Positions 17,894 to 26,541 of a stretch of DNA of 64,000 nucleotides are shown one piece after another. The DNA lies in NCBI RefSeq assembly GCF_017592555.1, contig NZ_JAGFNS010000001.1, forward strand, positions 544,809-608,808. The letters run 5' to 3'. Under the pieces are notes generated by a model. It had not been told where the DNA came from. It saw only the letters and a program-made list of their open reading frames with translations, and made no database searches. Position 1 is the first letter of the stretch. Each line of letters starts with the position of its first letter. Origin of the DNA: Actinoplanes flavus. GTDB lineage: Bacteria; Actinomycetota; Actinomycetes; Mycobacteriales; Micromonosporaceae. The translations under genes and the position numbers were made by a program.

Positions 17894-19795
17894 TCACCCA
17901 CCGTACGAATGGTCGCCCCGAATGATCCGGGCCAGGTACGATTCGCTGCTCAGCGCGCCCGGGTCGTACCGCAGGCGCAGCTTGTGCGCGAACGCGCCTT
18001 CCATGATCGTCTGAAACATCTCCGGCTCGTACGGCCGCAGCATGACCGACCGCAGCGCGTGCGGCGGCGTCGCGTTGAGCCGCAGTCCGGCGTCCCATTC
18101 GGCCCGGAACCGGTCGTCGCAGTGCCACAGCATCTCGAAGATGTGGTGGTGCAGCAGCGGGTCGATCAGTTCGCCGCGTTTCTCCCACCACAGGAACGAC
18201 GCGGCCCGCCACAGGTGCATGACGTAGCTGTCCGGGCGGGCGGCCAGGAACCAGTTCGACAGGTAGGGGCCGGTGTAGTCGAACGCGAAGACGCTTCCCT
18301 TGGCGAGCGCCCGGTCGACGTGCGGGCGCAGCGGCTCGGAGACGAAGCAGGTGGCGTCCACCCACACCCCGCCGAACTTCTCCAGCAGCAGCATCCGCAG
18401 CAGTTCGGAGAAGTGCCCGTGGTCGTCCTGGAGCGCGGCGGCCAGGTCCTCCGGCACGTCCACGTAGTTGCCGATGTCGTCGCGGGACAGCGCGTGCACG
18501 CCCGGGTTGTGTGCCCGCACCGCCGCGAGGCAGGCCCGGACCACCGGCGGCGCGGCGTCGAAGCCCTGCGCCCAGTAGACGAAGATCGGCTGGTCGAAAC
18601 GGCTGCGCACCGGGCGGTCCAGCCGCTGCGCCGCCTGCGTACGGATCTGCCCGAGGTGTTCGGCCAGGAAGATCCCCAGCTCCCGGCGCGCGCCGAAGGC
18701 CGGTACGTCGGAGTCCAGCAGGGCCGGCCCGTCGAACGGCAGCTTGGTGTCGTGGACCAGGGCCGCCGCCGAGGCGCGCCGGCTGTCGTCCCGGCGCCGG
18801 AGCCGGTCGTAGGCGGCGGCCAGCGCGTACCCCCGCTCGTAGTCCTCCGGGCTCTTCGCCGCGGCGCCGCGCAGCAGTTGCTCGGCCGCCGCCCAGCGGT
18901 TCTCGGCCAGCGCGATCCGGCCCAGCCGGTACGCCGCCTCGCCGTCCGGATCGCCGGCCTTGACCACCCGGCGCAGTTCCGTGCCGGCGGCGGTCGGGTC
19001 GCCCTCGGCCAGCGCGATCCGGGCGAGCGCCAGCGGGTCGTCCCCCGCGGACGACCGCAGGAACGCCGCCTCCGCGGCGGTGAGCCGGGGCAGGCCGGCG
19101 GCCGGGGCGGTGGGCCGCAGCGTCCGGCGGGACGGTGACGCGTCCGGCTCGCCGGTCCACTCGTGGGAGAACCAGGGGTCGTCCGGGGTGGCGCCGTCGA
19201 AGTGCGGCACCGGGGCGGTGGTCTCGGTGACCGCGTAGTCGTACCAGACGACCGCGCCCTGTCCGGCGGCCATGCCGGCGCGCAGCCGGACGACCGCGTC
19301 CCGGGCGGCCGCCGGGACGGTGAAGGTCACGCTGATCCGGTGGTGCCCGTGCTCGTTGCGGGCGGGCGCCGACCGGGCCGGGGCGGCGGCCGCGTCGTCG
19401 GCCGTCCATTCGGCGACCAGCCGCAGTGCGGACCGGTGCAAACGGCCGCCGAGCGGTTCGGTGAGGAAGAGCGAGACACTCGCCGTGTAGGTGCCGCCGG
19501 GCCGCAGGGTGATCCCGGCGGGCGCCGCGAACGTGTCGTCGTCGCCGGTCAGCCCGGTCAGCCGCAGGCCGGTCACGCCGGGCCGGCCGGGCACCTCGAC
19601 GGACTCGGCCGCCGTCGCGGCGGAGACCGGAACGGCCGCCGGATCGCCGCGGAACCCCGGGTCGGGCACCAGGTTGAGCACGGACGGCGGGGCCGGGGCC
19701 GGGGCCGGTTCGGGTCGCGGTGGCGGCGGGGTGAGCCGGAACGCGGCCCGGAACCGGGTCAGCATGCTCTGGTCGGTGGGTGCGGTCGCCGTCAT
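17894..19795 (-). CDS. Capsular-polysaccharide-type glycosyltransferase with jelly-roll-like and TPR regions
   Basis: A 633-residue three-part protein. Residues 1-40 are a Pro/Ala-rich tail. Residues 40-215 look like a beta-sandwich carbohydrate-binding module (NLVPDPGFRGDP start, VWYDYAVTET end). Residues 245-335 are helical and TPR-like (AAYRLGRIALAENRWAAAEQLLRGAA). Residues 385-633 are a Caps_synth-type glycosyltransferase, beginning PIFVYWAQGFDAAPPVV and containing FGGVWVDAT, the site of the nucleotide-sugar/metal Asp. No signal peptide is evident, so it probably acts in the cytoplasm. It stands alone between a DUF1269-like gene and a Ser/Thr kinase, with no capsule locus nearby. Substrate unknown. 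Confidence 0.82.
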   Translation of the reverse strand: MTATAPTDQSMLTRFRAAFRLTPPPPRPEPAPAPAPPSVLNLVPDPGFRGDPAAVPVSAATAAESVEVPGRPGVTGLRLTGLTGDDDTFAAPAGITLRPGGTYTASVSLFLTEPLGGRLHRSALRLVAEWTADDAAAAPARSAPARNEHGHHRISVTFTVPAAARDAVVRLRAGMAAGQGAVVWYDYAVTETTAPVPHFDGATPDDPWFSHEWTGEPDASPSRRTLRPTAPAAGLPRLTAAEAAFLRSSAGDDPLALARIALAEGDPTAAGTELRRVVKAGDPDGEAAYRLGRIALAENRWAAAEQLLRGAAAKSPEDYERGYALAAAYDRLRRRDDSRRASAAALVHDTKLPFDGPALLDSDVPAFGARRELGIFLAEHLGQIRTQAAQRLDRPVRSRFDQPIFVYWAQGFDAAPPVVRACLAAVRAHNPGVHALSRDDIGNYVDVPEDLAAALQDDHGHFSELLRMLLLEKFGGVWVDATCFVSEPLRPHVDRALAKGSVFAFDYTGPYLSNWFLAARPDSYVMHLWRAASFLWWEKRGELIDPLLHHHIFEMLWHCDDRFRAEWDAGLRLNATPPHALRSVMLRPYEPEMFQTIMEGAFAHKLRLRYDPGALSSESYLARIIRGDHSYGG

Positions 19796-19872
19796 CGATG
19801 TCCCTTCGCAGCGTGCCGCCGCAGTTTAGTCGGACATCCGACTCAGCCCGGCAGCCCGCGGGACGCACCGGC

Positions 19873-21441
19873 CTATAACGGCAGCACCACGGCGGACGGC
19901 CGGTTCCCCACGCAGGTCACGGTCATCCGATAGCGCTCCAGGACCCCGGCGAAGACCACGACCGCGGTCAGCGACGGGCCCCGCTCGACCCGGCCCACGG
20001 TGAATCCGGGCCGCGGCTCCCAGGACAGCAGCTCGGCGCCCGCCGGGACGCACCGGGCCAGCACCGACCCGCCCGGCGACGCCAGCCGGGTGCCCTGCGG
20101 TTCGGCCGGGCCGGACGGCTCGGTGACGGTCACGCTCGGTTGCGAACCGGGCGGCGACGGCCGCCCCGAGCCGTCCGGGCCGTCCGGCGGACCGGGCGAG
20201 ACGACCGGGCCACGGCTGGTCACCGCCGCTTTCGTGGGCCGGGTGGCGGATTCGGCGGGACGGGTGACGGCCGGGCCGCCGGCGCCGCTTCGGGTCACTC
20301 CGGGTGAGGCGGCGGGCGGAGCGGCCACGCCGGGCTCGCCGGCCGGGTCGCCCTCGTGCCCGGCGAGCAGCATCGGCACGGCGGCGAGCAGGGCCGCGGC
20401 CAGGGCGCCGACCAGGAGCCGGGCACGCTTTCGACCCCTTTCCGGTACGGGTGGGACGGGCTCCGTCCACTCGCGCACGGGCGGTTCGACCCGCCGGGTG
20501 ATCTCGTCGGGGGCGTCCGGGGAATCGGGTGCGGGTTCCCGTACCTCCTCGGTCTTCGTCACGCCGACGGCCTCGGCCGCGTCGCCCAGAACGCCCGCCA
20601 CCTCGGCCGCGGCCGGACGCATCCACGGCTCCTTGGCCAGGCAGCGGCCGACCAGGTCGACGATCTCGGGGGGCACGCCGGGCAGGTCGGGCAGCGGCAG
20701 CGGCTCCTGGTAGACGTGCGCCTCGAGCATCTGGGTGGTGGTCTCCACCGTCCACGGCGCGCCGCCGGTGAGCAGGCGGTAGAGCAGCACGCCGAGCGCG
20801 TAGACGTCCGAGGCGGGCTCGATCGCGCCGCCGGTGAGCCGTTCCGGCGCCAGGTAGGCGGGTGTGCCGAGCAGGGCGTCTTCGGGCGAGGCGGGCCCGG
20901 CGACGGCGGCGATGCCGAAGTCGACCACCTTGGCGCCGGCCGGGGTGACCATGATGTTGGCGAGTTTGACGTCCCGGTGGACGAGCCCGTCGGCATGCGC
21001 GACGGCCAGCGCGGTGGCCACCTCGCCGCAGATCCGGAAGACCGTACGCGGTGGCACGCGGCCGCGCGACACCCGCTGTTGCAGGGTCGGCCCGTTGATC
21101 AATTCCATGACCACATAGGGGACCGGCTGCCCGTTCTCCTCGGATTCCCCGAAGTCGTAGATCTGCGCGATGTTCGGATGCGAGAGGGTCGCCGCCGCCC
21201 GCGCCTCGTGCAGGATCCGCAGCCCGAACCGGGGGTCGCCGGCATAACGGCCGGCCAGCACCTTCACCGCGACCGGGCGGTTCAGCACCTCGTCCAGGGC
21301 GTGCCAGACGACGGCCATGCCGCCGCGGCCGAGTTCATTGATCAGCCGATACCGGCCGCCGAGTTTCCGCTCCACCTGCACCCGAGGCAGTCTGCCGAAA
21401 TGCTCGGGAATTCGCACATCCGAGCCGCGTTCGAATGCCAT
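19873..21441 (-). CDS. Membrane Ser/Thr protein kinase
   Basis: Eukaryotic-like (PknB-type) kinase of 522 residues. The P-loop GRGGMAVVW is at 38-46, the catalytic Lys is Lys60, HRDVKLAN at 155-162 holds Asp157, DFG is at 174-176, and APE is at 198-200. A single TM helix spans 341-360. The outer part (361-522) is Pro/Ser/Thr-rich, then a short folded end with two Cys (LARCVPAG, MTVTCVG); no PASTA repeats are visible, so the ligand is not obviously peptidoglycan. ATG 21441 has AAAGGTG just upstream. It is divergent from the CocE hydrolase gene. Confidence 0.93.
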   Translation of the reverse strand: MAFERGSDVRIPEHFGRLPRVQVERKLGGRYRLINELGRGGMAVVWHALDEVLNRPVAVKVLAGRYAGDPRFGLRILHEARAAATLSHPNIAQIYDFGESEENGQPVPYVVMELINGPTLQQRVSRGRVPPRTVFRICGEVATALAVAHADGLVHRDVKLANIMVTPAGAKVVDFGIAAVAGPASPEDALLGTPAYLAPERLTGGAIEPASDVYALGVLLYRLLTGGAPWTVETTTQMLEAHVYQEPLPLPDLPGVPPEIVDLVGRCLAKEPWMRPAAAEVAGVLGDAAEAVGVTKTEEVREPAPDSPDAPDEITRRVEPPVREWTEPVPPVPERGRKRARLLVGALAAALLAAVPMLLAGHEGDPAGEPGVAAPPAASPGVTRSGAGGPAVTRPAESATRPTKAAVTSRGPVVSPGPPDGPDGSGRPSPPGSQPSVTVTEPSGPAEPQGTRLASPGGSVLARCVPAGAELLSWEPRPGFTVGRVERGPSLTAVVVFAGVLERYRMTVTCVGNRPSAVVLPL

Positions 21442-21459
21442 TCACCTTTCACATTCGGA

Positions 21460-21472
21460 TAGTGTTCCGGGT
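21460..21472 (+). promoter_or_regulatory. Probable leaderless promoter of the CocE-type gene
   Basis: TAGTGT at 21460-21465 is followed by 7 nt and the ATG at 21473. The kinase gene reads the other way from 21441, so the two promoters share about 30 bp. Confidence 0.5.
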
Positions 21473-23131
21473 ATGGCGGTCTCCACGGCGGACAGTATTC
21501 TCGGCCGGGTTCTCGGGCAGACTCCGGCGCTCCATTCGTATTCGATCTCCGAAGTACGCACGCCGATGCGCGACGGCACCGAACTGATCGGTGATCATTT
21601 CGCGCCGGATTCCGCCGACGCCCGGGGGACGGTGCTCATCCGTACCCCGTACGGCCGCGGCTTCCCCACCTCGGCGCTCAACGGGCGGCTGCTGGCCGCC
21701 CGCGGCTACCACGTGCTGTTGCAGAGCGTGCGCGGCACGTTCGGCTCCGGCGGCGCGTTCCGGCCGATGGCCCAGGAGACCGAGGACGGTCAGGACACCG
21801 TCGCGTGGCTGCGCGGACAGTCCTGGTTCGACGGGCGGCTGGCCACCCTCGGCGCCTCCTACCTCGGGTGGACGCAGTGGACGCTGCTGCAGGACCCGCC
21901 GCCCGAGCTGCGCGCCGCGGTGATCTACGTGGCCCCGCACGACTTCCGCGAGGCGGTGTGGGGCACCGGGGCGTTCACCCTGGGCGACTTCCTCGGCTGG
22001 AGCGACCAGATCGCCCACCAGGAGGACGGCGGCGGGCTGCGGCGACTGCTCACGATGGCGTGGGCGCCCCGCCGGGTGGCGCCCGGCCTCACCGGGCTGC
22101 CGCTGCCGCACGCCGCGGTGCCGGTGCTCCGCGGGCGCGCCCCCTGGTACCGCGAGTGGCTGTCCCACCCGGACGGCGACGACCCGTGGTGGGAGCCGTA
22201 CCGGGCCGGCGCCGCCCTGGCGAAGACCGAGGTACCGGTGCTGCTGATCGGCGGCTGGCAGGACCTGTTCCTCGACCAGACCCTCCAGCAGTACGAGGCC
22301 CTCGCCGCCCGCGGCGCCGACGTGGCCCTCACGGTCGGCCCGTGGACGCACTTCCAGGTCGCCACCCGGGCCGCCGGCCTGGTCGCCCGGGAGAGCGTGG
22401 CCTGGCTCGACCAGCACCTCGCCGGTGGGCCGGCCGCCCGCCGCCAACCGGTCCGGGTCCACCGCACCGGGCAGGGCGCCTGGCACGAGATGCCGTCCTG
22501 GCCGCCGCCGGCCGAGCCGGTCGCCTTCCACCCGCGCGCCGACCGTGGCCTCACCACGGCGGAACCCGAGCGGCCGGAGGGCAACGCGGCGTTCACCTAC
22601 GACCCGGCGAACCCGACGCCCTCGGTCGGCGGGCGGACCCTGACCGGGGCGGCCGGGGTCCGCGACAACCGGCGGCTGGAGCGGCGTTCCGACGTGCTGA
22701 CCTTCACCACCGAGCCGCTGCCGACCGCGGTCGACGTGATCGGCTCACCCGTCGTGGAGCTGGCGGTCGCGCTGGACAACCCGTACGGCGACGTCTTCGC
22801 CCGGATCTGCGACGTCGACGAGCGGGAGCGGTCCTTCAACATCACCGACCGGCACCTGCGCCTCGACCCGGCGACACCGGCCGGGCAGGTCCAGCGGGTC
22901 ACCCTGACCCTGGATCCGTGCTTCCACCGGCTCCGGGCCGGGCACCGGCTGCGGTTGCAGATCTCCGGCGGCGCGTTCCCCCGGTTCGCCCGCAACCTGG
23001 GCACGCCCGGCGACCCGGCCGAGGGCCGCCACATGGCCCCCTGCCTGCACACCGTCCACCTGACCGGCACCCGGCTGATCCTTCCGGTGGCCGCCGGGCG
23101 GCTCACGGTTCCCGCATCCACCACTCCGTGA
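21473..23131 (+). CDS. CocE/NonD-family hydrolase (X-Pro dipeptidyl-peptidase-like)
   Basis: Alpha/beta hydrolase with a C-terminal jelly-roll, 552 residues. The N-terminal sequence VRTPMRDGTELIGDHFAP is typical. The nucleophile is Ser129 in LGASYLGWTQW. The Asp is expected in GGWQDLFLD and the His in GPWTHFQ. The C-terminal beta domain (about 380-545) ends near HTVHLTGTRLILPV. Family members cleave esters or amides such as cocaine, acyl-glutaryl or proline peptides; the substrate is not predictable. There is no signal peptide, so it is probably cytoplasmic. ATG 21473 fits a leaderless message. Its last 29 nt overlap the convergent SnoaL-like gene. Confidence 0.9.
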   Translation: MAVSTADSILGRVLGQTPALHSYSISEVRTPMRDGTELIGDHFAPDSADARGTVLIRTPYGRGFPTSALNGRLLAARGYHVLLQSVRGTFGSGGAFRPMAQETEDGQDTVAWLRGQSWFDGRLATLGASYLGWTQWTLLQDPPPELRAAVIYVAPHDFREAVWGTGAFTLGDFLGWSDQIAHQEDGGGLRRLLTMAWAPRRVAPGLTGLPLPHAAVPVLRGRAPWYREWLSHPDGDDPWWEPYRAGAALAKTEVPVLLIGGWQDLFLDQTLQQYEALAARGADVALTVGPWTHFQVATRAAGLVARESVAWLDQHLAGGPAARRQPVRVHRTGQGAWHEMPSWPPPAEPVAFHPRADRGLTTAEPERPEGNAAFTYDPANPTPSVGGRTLTGAAGVRDNRRLERRSDVLTFTTEPLPTAVDVIGSPVVELAVALDNPYGDVFARICDVDERERSFNITDRHLRLDPATPAGQVQRVTLTLDPCFHRLRAGHRLRLQISGGAFPRFARNLGTPGDPAEGRHMAPCLHTVHLTGTRLILPVAAGRLTVPASTTP

Positions 23132-23456
23132 ACTGCCGGGCCTGTCCGGTCAGGTCGAGGCGCAGCACCCACAGGTTGCGGTAGCGCCGCTTCGGGTAGG
23201 TGGTGCTCGCCTCGATCACCGCCATCTCCTCGGTGACGATCAGCGGATGCCAGGTGAAGGTGGTGGTGCCCGGCCGGTCGCGGTGTTTCAGCCAGCCCGC
23301 GACGATCGCCTCGCGGCCGATCCAGGGCTTCGCGTAGGGCGCCGTCAAGTAGGCGGCGTCACCGGCGAACAGCTCGCGGACGTCCTCCGGATCGTTGGAC
23401 TCCCACGCCTTGCGGTACTTGTCCACCCACGCCGACACCGCGTCCAGGTTCGTCAT
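23103..23456 (-). CDS. SnoaL/NTF2-like protein
   Basis: A 117-residue single-domain NTF2-fold protein: MTNLDAVSAWVDKYRKAWESNDPEDVRELF, then DAAYLTAPYAKPWIGREAIVAGW and a C-terminal RNLWVLRLDLTGQARQFTEWW. This is the classic ketosteroid-isomerase-like layout, a cone-shaped pocket for a small molecule. ATG 23456 has AAGGGGG about 8 nt upstream. It is divergent from a small helical protein and convergent (29-nt overlap) with the CocE-type hydrolase. Ligand or reaction unknown. Confidence 0.88.
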   Translation of the reverse strand: MTNLDAVSAWVDKYRKAWESNDPEDVRELFAGDAAYLTAPYAKPWIGREAIVAGWLKHRDRPGTTTFTWHPLIVTEEMAVIEASTTYPKRRYRNLWVLRLDLTGQARQFTEWWMREP

Positions 23457-23504
23457 CCCGGGCACCCCCTTCGTACCCTCCCCACCCTGCCAGCCGGACC
23501 GCCG

Positions 23505-23517
23505 TAGGGTCGCCTCC
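23505..23517 (+). promoter_or_regulatory. Probable leaderless promoter
   Basis: TAGGGT at 23505-23510 is followed by 7 nt and ATG 23518, matching the TANNNT-to-start spacing seen at several other genes in this window. Confidence 0.45.
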
Positions 23518-23979
23518 ATGACCGATACCTGGCGGCATCTGCCCGCACCGGCCCGCCCGATCGCCGCCGCGGCCACCACCGCGGTCGCCGCGGTCCGGGC
23601 GAAGGACACGACGGCCCTGGACGACGCGGTGACCGCCCTGGCCGCGCTCGATCCGGCGCGGAGCGGCCTGGTTCTCGGCACCGCGGTCCGCCTGCTGCTC
23701 GAGGACGGCCATCCGGACGGGCTCACCGCCGACGACGTACGGGCCGCGCTGGCGAGCTGTGTCCGGTCCTGGCCGGAACAGGCCGACCCGCAGGTGGTGC
23801 TCTGGCTGCTGGCCGCGGCGCTCGGGGTGCTGGACGAGGACGGGACACCGCCCCCGGGACCGGGCGCGCTGGCCCGCAACGCCGCGGTGCTGCTCGCCGA
23901 TCTGCTGGCCGGCCGGCCGCTCGCACCCTGGTGGGCCGCGACCCTCGCCGAGATCGAGCGGGCGCAGCTCAACGACTGA
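23518..23979 (+). CDS. Hypothetical Ala-rich helical protein
   Basis: A 153-residue soluble protein, very rich in Ala and Leu, with predicted helices throughout (AAAATTAVAAVRAKDTTALD, LLAAALGVLDEDG, LLADLLAGRPLAPWWAATLA). No motif was recognised. The ATG at 23518 is supported by a leaderless promoter match; an upstream frame from 23395 overlaps the divergent SnoaL gene and lacks support. It is divergent from that gene and convergent with the STAS gene. Function unknown. Confidence 0.65.
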   Translation: MTDTWRHLPAPARPIAAAATTAVAAVRAKDTTALDDAVTALAALDPARSGLVLGTAVRLLLEDGHPDGLTADDVRAALASCVRSWPEQADPQVVLWLLAAALGVLDEDGTPPPGPGALARNAAVLLADLLAGRPLAPWWAATLAEIERAQLND

Positions 23980-24021
23980 CGGGTGGCGGCAACCGCAAGT
24001 TCGGCCACCGCCCGCCGGTGG

Positions 24022-24046
24022 GGGCCCGGCCGCGATCGGCCGGCCC
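24022..24046. terminator. Possible bidirectional terminator hairpin
   Basis: Two 5-bp stems separated by one bulged C close a CGAT loop between two convergent genes. There is no U-tract on either side, so support is weak. Confidence 0.3.
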
Positions 24047-24063
24047 TCCCCGGACGGGTGAGA

Positions 24064-24420
24064 TCAGGACGGGCGCAGGCCCACCGAGGTCCGCGGGCTC
24101 GGCGGCTCGGCGCAGCCCAGCAGGCCGACCAGGCCGGAGACCCACAGTTGCCGGTAGACGGTGGCGCTCGGGTGGCTGACCACCAGCTTCACGCCGCTCG
24201 CCGCGGCCGTGTGGAAGCAGGCGACCAGGATGCCGATCCCGATGCTGTCGATCAGCATCACCCGTTGCAGGTCCAGGCAGATCCGGCTCGGCGTCATGCC
24301 GGTCAGGACGTCGTTCACCGCGTCCCGCATGACGTGTGCGTTGTCCAGATCGATCTCGCCGCTAGGTGCGATCTCGACGGTGCCGTCAGCCAGCTGGCGG
24401 GTCGTGATCGGCAGATACAC
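24064..24420 (-). CDS. STAS-domain anti-anti-sigma factor
   Basis: Single STAS domain of 118 residues of the SpoIIAA/RsbV type: MYLPITTRQLADGTVEIAPSGEIDLDNAHVM and the phospho-site loop MLIDSIGIGILVACF, in which Ser59 is the residue an anti-sigma kinase would phosphorylate. Members free a sigma factor by binding its anti-sigma kinase when unphosphorylated. No sigma factor or RsbW-type kinase gene is near, so its partner lies elsewhere. ATG 24420 has AGAGGG 6 nt upstream. A 289-bp gap without a recognisable gene separates it from the divergent AraC regulator. Confidence 0.9.
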   Translation of the reverse strand: MYLPITTRQLADGTVEIAPSGEIDLDNAHVMRDAVNDVLTGMTPSRICLDLQRVMLIDSIGIGILVACFHTAAASGVKLVVSHPSATVYRQLWVSGLVGLLGCAEPPSPRTSVGLRPS

Positions 24421-24709
24421 AGCTGCCCTCTTTCTGGCGCACAGCCGGGGCTGACGCCGACATGCCGCGGGACACTCGGTGCGCCGGCCGGAGAAGGGGC
24501 CGTGCGCTGGAGGCGATCATCGGAGGACGCCGACCGGAACCCGCGTACCTTCAACAATCCGCTGGTCTGCAAGTTACGCCACGTAGGCGCGGAACGCCAG
24601 AGTAGTTCATATGGCCGGAATGCGCTGGAACGGTCACCGCGTGGCGGCCACGTTGACTGTCCACTGACTCGGACCGAAACTCACCGTATGCGTTGGAGCT
24701 CCGGCCGGG

Positions 24710-25690
24710 ATGGTTGACGCCCCTCCCCGCGCCACATCGGCGCCGGGATCCGTCTACTTCGACAGTGTCGACGGCGAGCGTGCCCGCGAGGTCCTGAATC
24801 GTTTCTACCACTCAGCGTCGATCGGGAACGATCTCGAACTGGGCGCCGAGATGATCCAACTCGGACCGCTCACCGTAGGCCACCTCACGTTCGCCCGTAG
24901 CGCAACTCTGGACGTCGCCGAAGCCGAGGCGTATCACGTCACGCTGCCCACCGCGGGGCTGGTGCGGGTGCGGCGCGGCGGCCGGGAGCTGACCGCGTCC
25001 CCGGCCACGGCGCTGGCGTTCCGGCCCGGGGACCGGGTCCGCCTGCGGCACGAACCGAACAGCGCGGAGCTGGGCGTACGGATCGAGAGCTGGGCCCTGG
25101 AGGCGGAGCTGGCCGGGCTGCTGGGTCACCCGATCGAGGGACCGATCGACCTGCCGCCCGCGTTCGACCTGACCGAGGGGCCGGCGCACAGCTGGAGCCG
25201 GCTCATCCGGCTGCTGCGCGACGAACTGGAGCACGAGAGCAGCCTGATCCACGAGCCGGTCATCGCCGAGCAGCTGTGCGGCAGCGTGCTCAGCGGGTTG
25301 CTGCTCAGCGTGCCGCACCGGTACCACGAGGAGCTGGTGGCGCCGCCCATCGCCGGACCGCCCCGGCCGATCCGCCGGGCCATGGCGGCGATCACCGACG
25401 CACCGGAGCGCGCCTTCACGGTCGGCGAGCTGGCCGCCATCGCCGGGATCAGCGTCCGCTCGCTCCAGTCCGGGTTCCGGCGGCACGTCGGGTGCGCGCC
25501 GATGGCCTACCTCCAGGACGTCCGGCTCACCCGGGCGCACGAGGCGCTGCGGCACGGCGATCCGGCCGCCGTCACGGTGGCCGAGGTGGCGCACCGCTGG
25601 GGGTTCGCCCATCTCGGCCGGTTCGCGTCGGCGTACCGGAAGCGTTTCGGCGTCGCGCCGTCCGAGGCCCTGCGGGCCGGGAACACCTGA
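24710..25690 (+). CDS. AraC-family regulator
   Basis: A 326-residue regulator. The N-terminal half is a cupin-like AraC-binding-2 domain (GHLTFARSATLDVAEAEAYHVTLPTAG, then FRPGDRVRL). The C-terminal 100 residues carry two helix-turn-helices: FTVGELAAIAGISVRSLQSGFRRHVG and VTVAEVAHRWGFAHLGRFASAYRKRFG. This is the layout of the NphR/FeaR-like actinobacterial group that responds to small molecules. ATG 24710 has only a distant GGAG, so the start is not certain. It stands alone between the STAS gene and a small convergent gene, so the target is unknown. Confidence 0.92.
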   Translation: MVDAPPRATSAPGSVYFDSVDGERAREVLNRFYHSASIGNDLELGAEMIQLGPLTVGHLTFARSATLDVAEAEAYHVTLPTAGLVRVRRGGRELTASPATALAFRPGDRVRLRHEPNSAELGVRIESWALEAELAGLLGHPIEGPIDLPPAFDLTEGPAHSWSRLIRLLRDELEHESSLIHEPVIAEQLCGSVLSGLLLSVPHRYHEELVAPPIAGPPRPIRRAMAAITDAPERAFTVGELAAIAGISVRSLQSGFRRHVGCAPMAYLQDVRLTRAHEALRHGDPAAVTVAEVAHRWGFAHLGRFASAYRKRFGVAPSEALRAGNT

Positions 25691-25697
25691 TCGGGTG

Positions 25698-26024
25698 TCA
25701 CTCCCCGGGGTCGCAGCGCCGCGGCTGCGGCACCCCGCCGGTGCTCCGCGGGGCCGCGGCGGCCCCGAACAGGTGACCCCGCAGCGGAGTCCAGTCGCTC
25801 CAGGCCGCCAGGCGCGGCGGCACCGTGGCCACCTCGCCGTCGGAGGCCCGGCACTGCTGCCGCAGGAACGCGACCACGCGCTCGGCGGCCGCCTCGCCGT
25901 TCTCGGCCAGGCTCCGCAGCACCCGGGGATCGGCGGTCTCCACGTCGCGCAGCAGTTCGGCCAGGCCGGACAGGGCCTGGACCACCGCGGACGCGTCCCG
26001 CTCGGCGTCCCACAGGCCGGTCAC
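25698..26024 (-). CDS. Hypothetical protein
   Basis: A frame of 108 residues from GTG 26024, which has GGGGGAG 7 nt upstream; a longer frame to 26108 lacks that. The sequence is helical (AVVQALSGLAELLRDVETAD, GEAAAERVVAFLRQQCRAS) with a Pro/Arg-rich tail. No family was recognised. It converges on the AraC gene with a 7-nt gap. It could be a real small actinobacterial protein or a chance frame in GC-rich DNA; the ribosome site and close packing favour a gene. Confidence 0.55.
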   Translation of the reverse strand: MTGLWDAERDASAVVQALSGLAELLRDVETADPRVLRSLAENGEAAAERVVAFLRQQCRASDGEVATVPPRLAAWSDWTPLRGHLFGAAAAPRSTGGVPQPRRCDPGE

Positions 26025-26358
26025 GCCGGCGCTCCCCCAAGCCGGGCCGGCTTCGCTCCGGCTGCGGTGCAATCCGTCGTGCCTCTGGCTGTGCAGTCGG
26101 TCATGCAATGCATCCCCTCACCCCGACACGCGCCCGGCGGTCGTCGCGGGCCCGCGACAGCCGCCACCGGGCCGTCCTCCCGGCGCGCGTGACAAGCCGA
26201 AAATGTATTCGGCTCGCTACTATGCGTCCATCCGTAACGCGCAGGCTCTGTCCAGTTAGCGCTCAGTTCGGCCGGCCGTGTCTCCCCTCCCGGCCATCCG
26301 GCGTAGAACGCCCGAAATCGGGTATACGCCCGATCACACCCGATTCGTGGAGAGGGCA
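26025..26358. promoter_or_regulatory. Intergenic region with a likely operator/promoter for the 60-residue protein
   Basis: This 334-bp gap has no convincing gene. At 26317-26334 ATCGGG and CCCGAT flank TATACG symmetrically (6-6-6), and the TATA core could be a -10. CCCGAT/CCCGAA recurs at 26311-26315 and 26338-26343. The site is 25 nt before the start of the small downstream gene and could bind a dimeric regulator. Confidence 0.4.
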
Positions 26359-26541
26359 ATGATGAGCAGGACCGAGACCGGGCCGACCACACCGAACTGG
26401 CGGACAGGCGCCGAGCAGCCCTGGGATCCGGAGGATCTGGCCGTCGCGCAGGGCAAGTACCCCACGCCGGAGAACGTCGCCCGCGCGAAAGCCGAGCTCG
26501 AACGCGACGGCGCCGCCGCGATCGAGCGCACGGTCCCCTAG
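26359..26541 (+). CDS. Small conserved-type actinobacterial protein, 60 residues
   Basis: MMSRTETGPTTPNWRTGAEQ followed by PWDPEDLAVAQGKYPTPENVARAKAELERDG and an end AAIERTVP. It is acidic and helical, and resembles short hypothetical proteins I have seen in streptomycetes and relatives (DPEDLAVA...TPENVARA...AAIEKTVP); that memory was not checked. GAGAGGG lies just before tandem ATGs at 26359 and 26362. It is preceded by an inverted-repeat promoter-like site. Its stop overlaps the end of the convergent oxidoreductase gene by 4 nt. Function unknown. Confidence 0.75.
   Translation: MMSRTETGPTTPNWRTGAEQPWDPEDLAVAQGKYPTPENVARAKAELERDGAAAIERTVP

Noticed and set aside
16818..19868. A 1016-residue leftward frame through the SpoIIAA, DUF1269 and glycosyltransferase genes
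   Set aside because: Only its last 135 residues are real (SpoIIAA-like); the rest is out of frame with the true genes.
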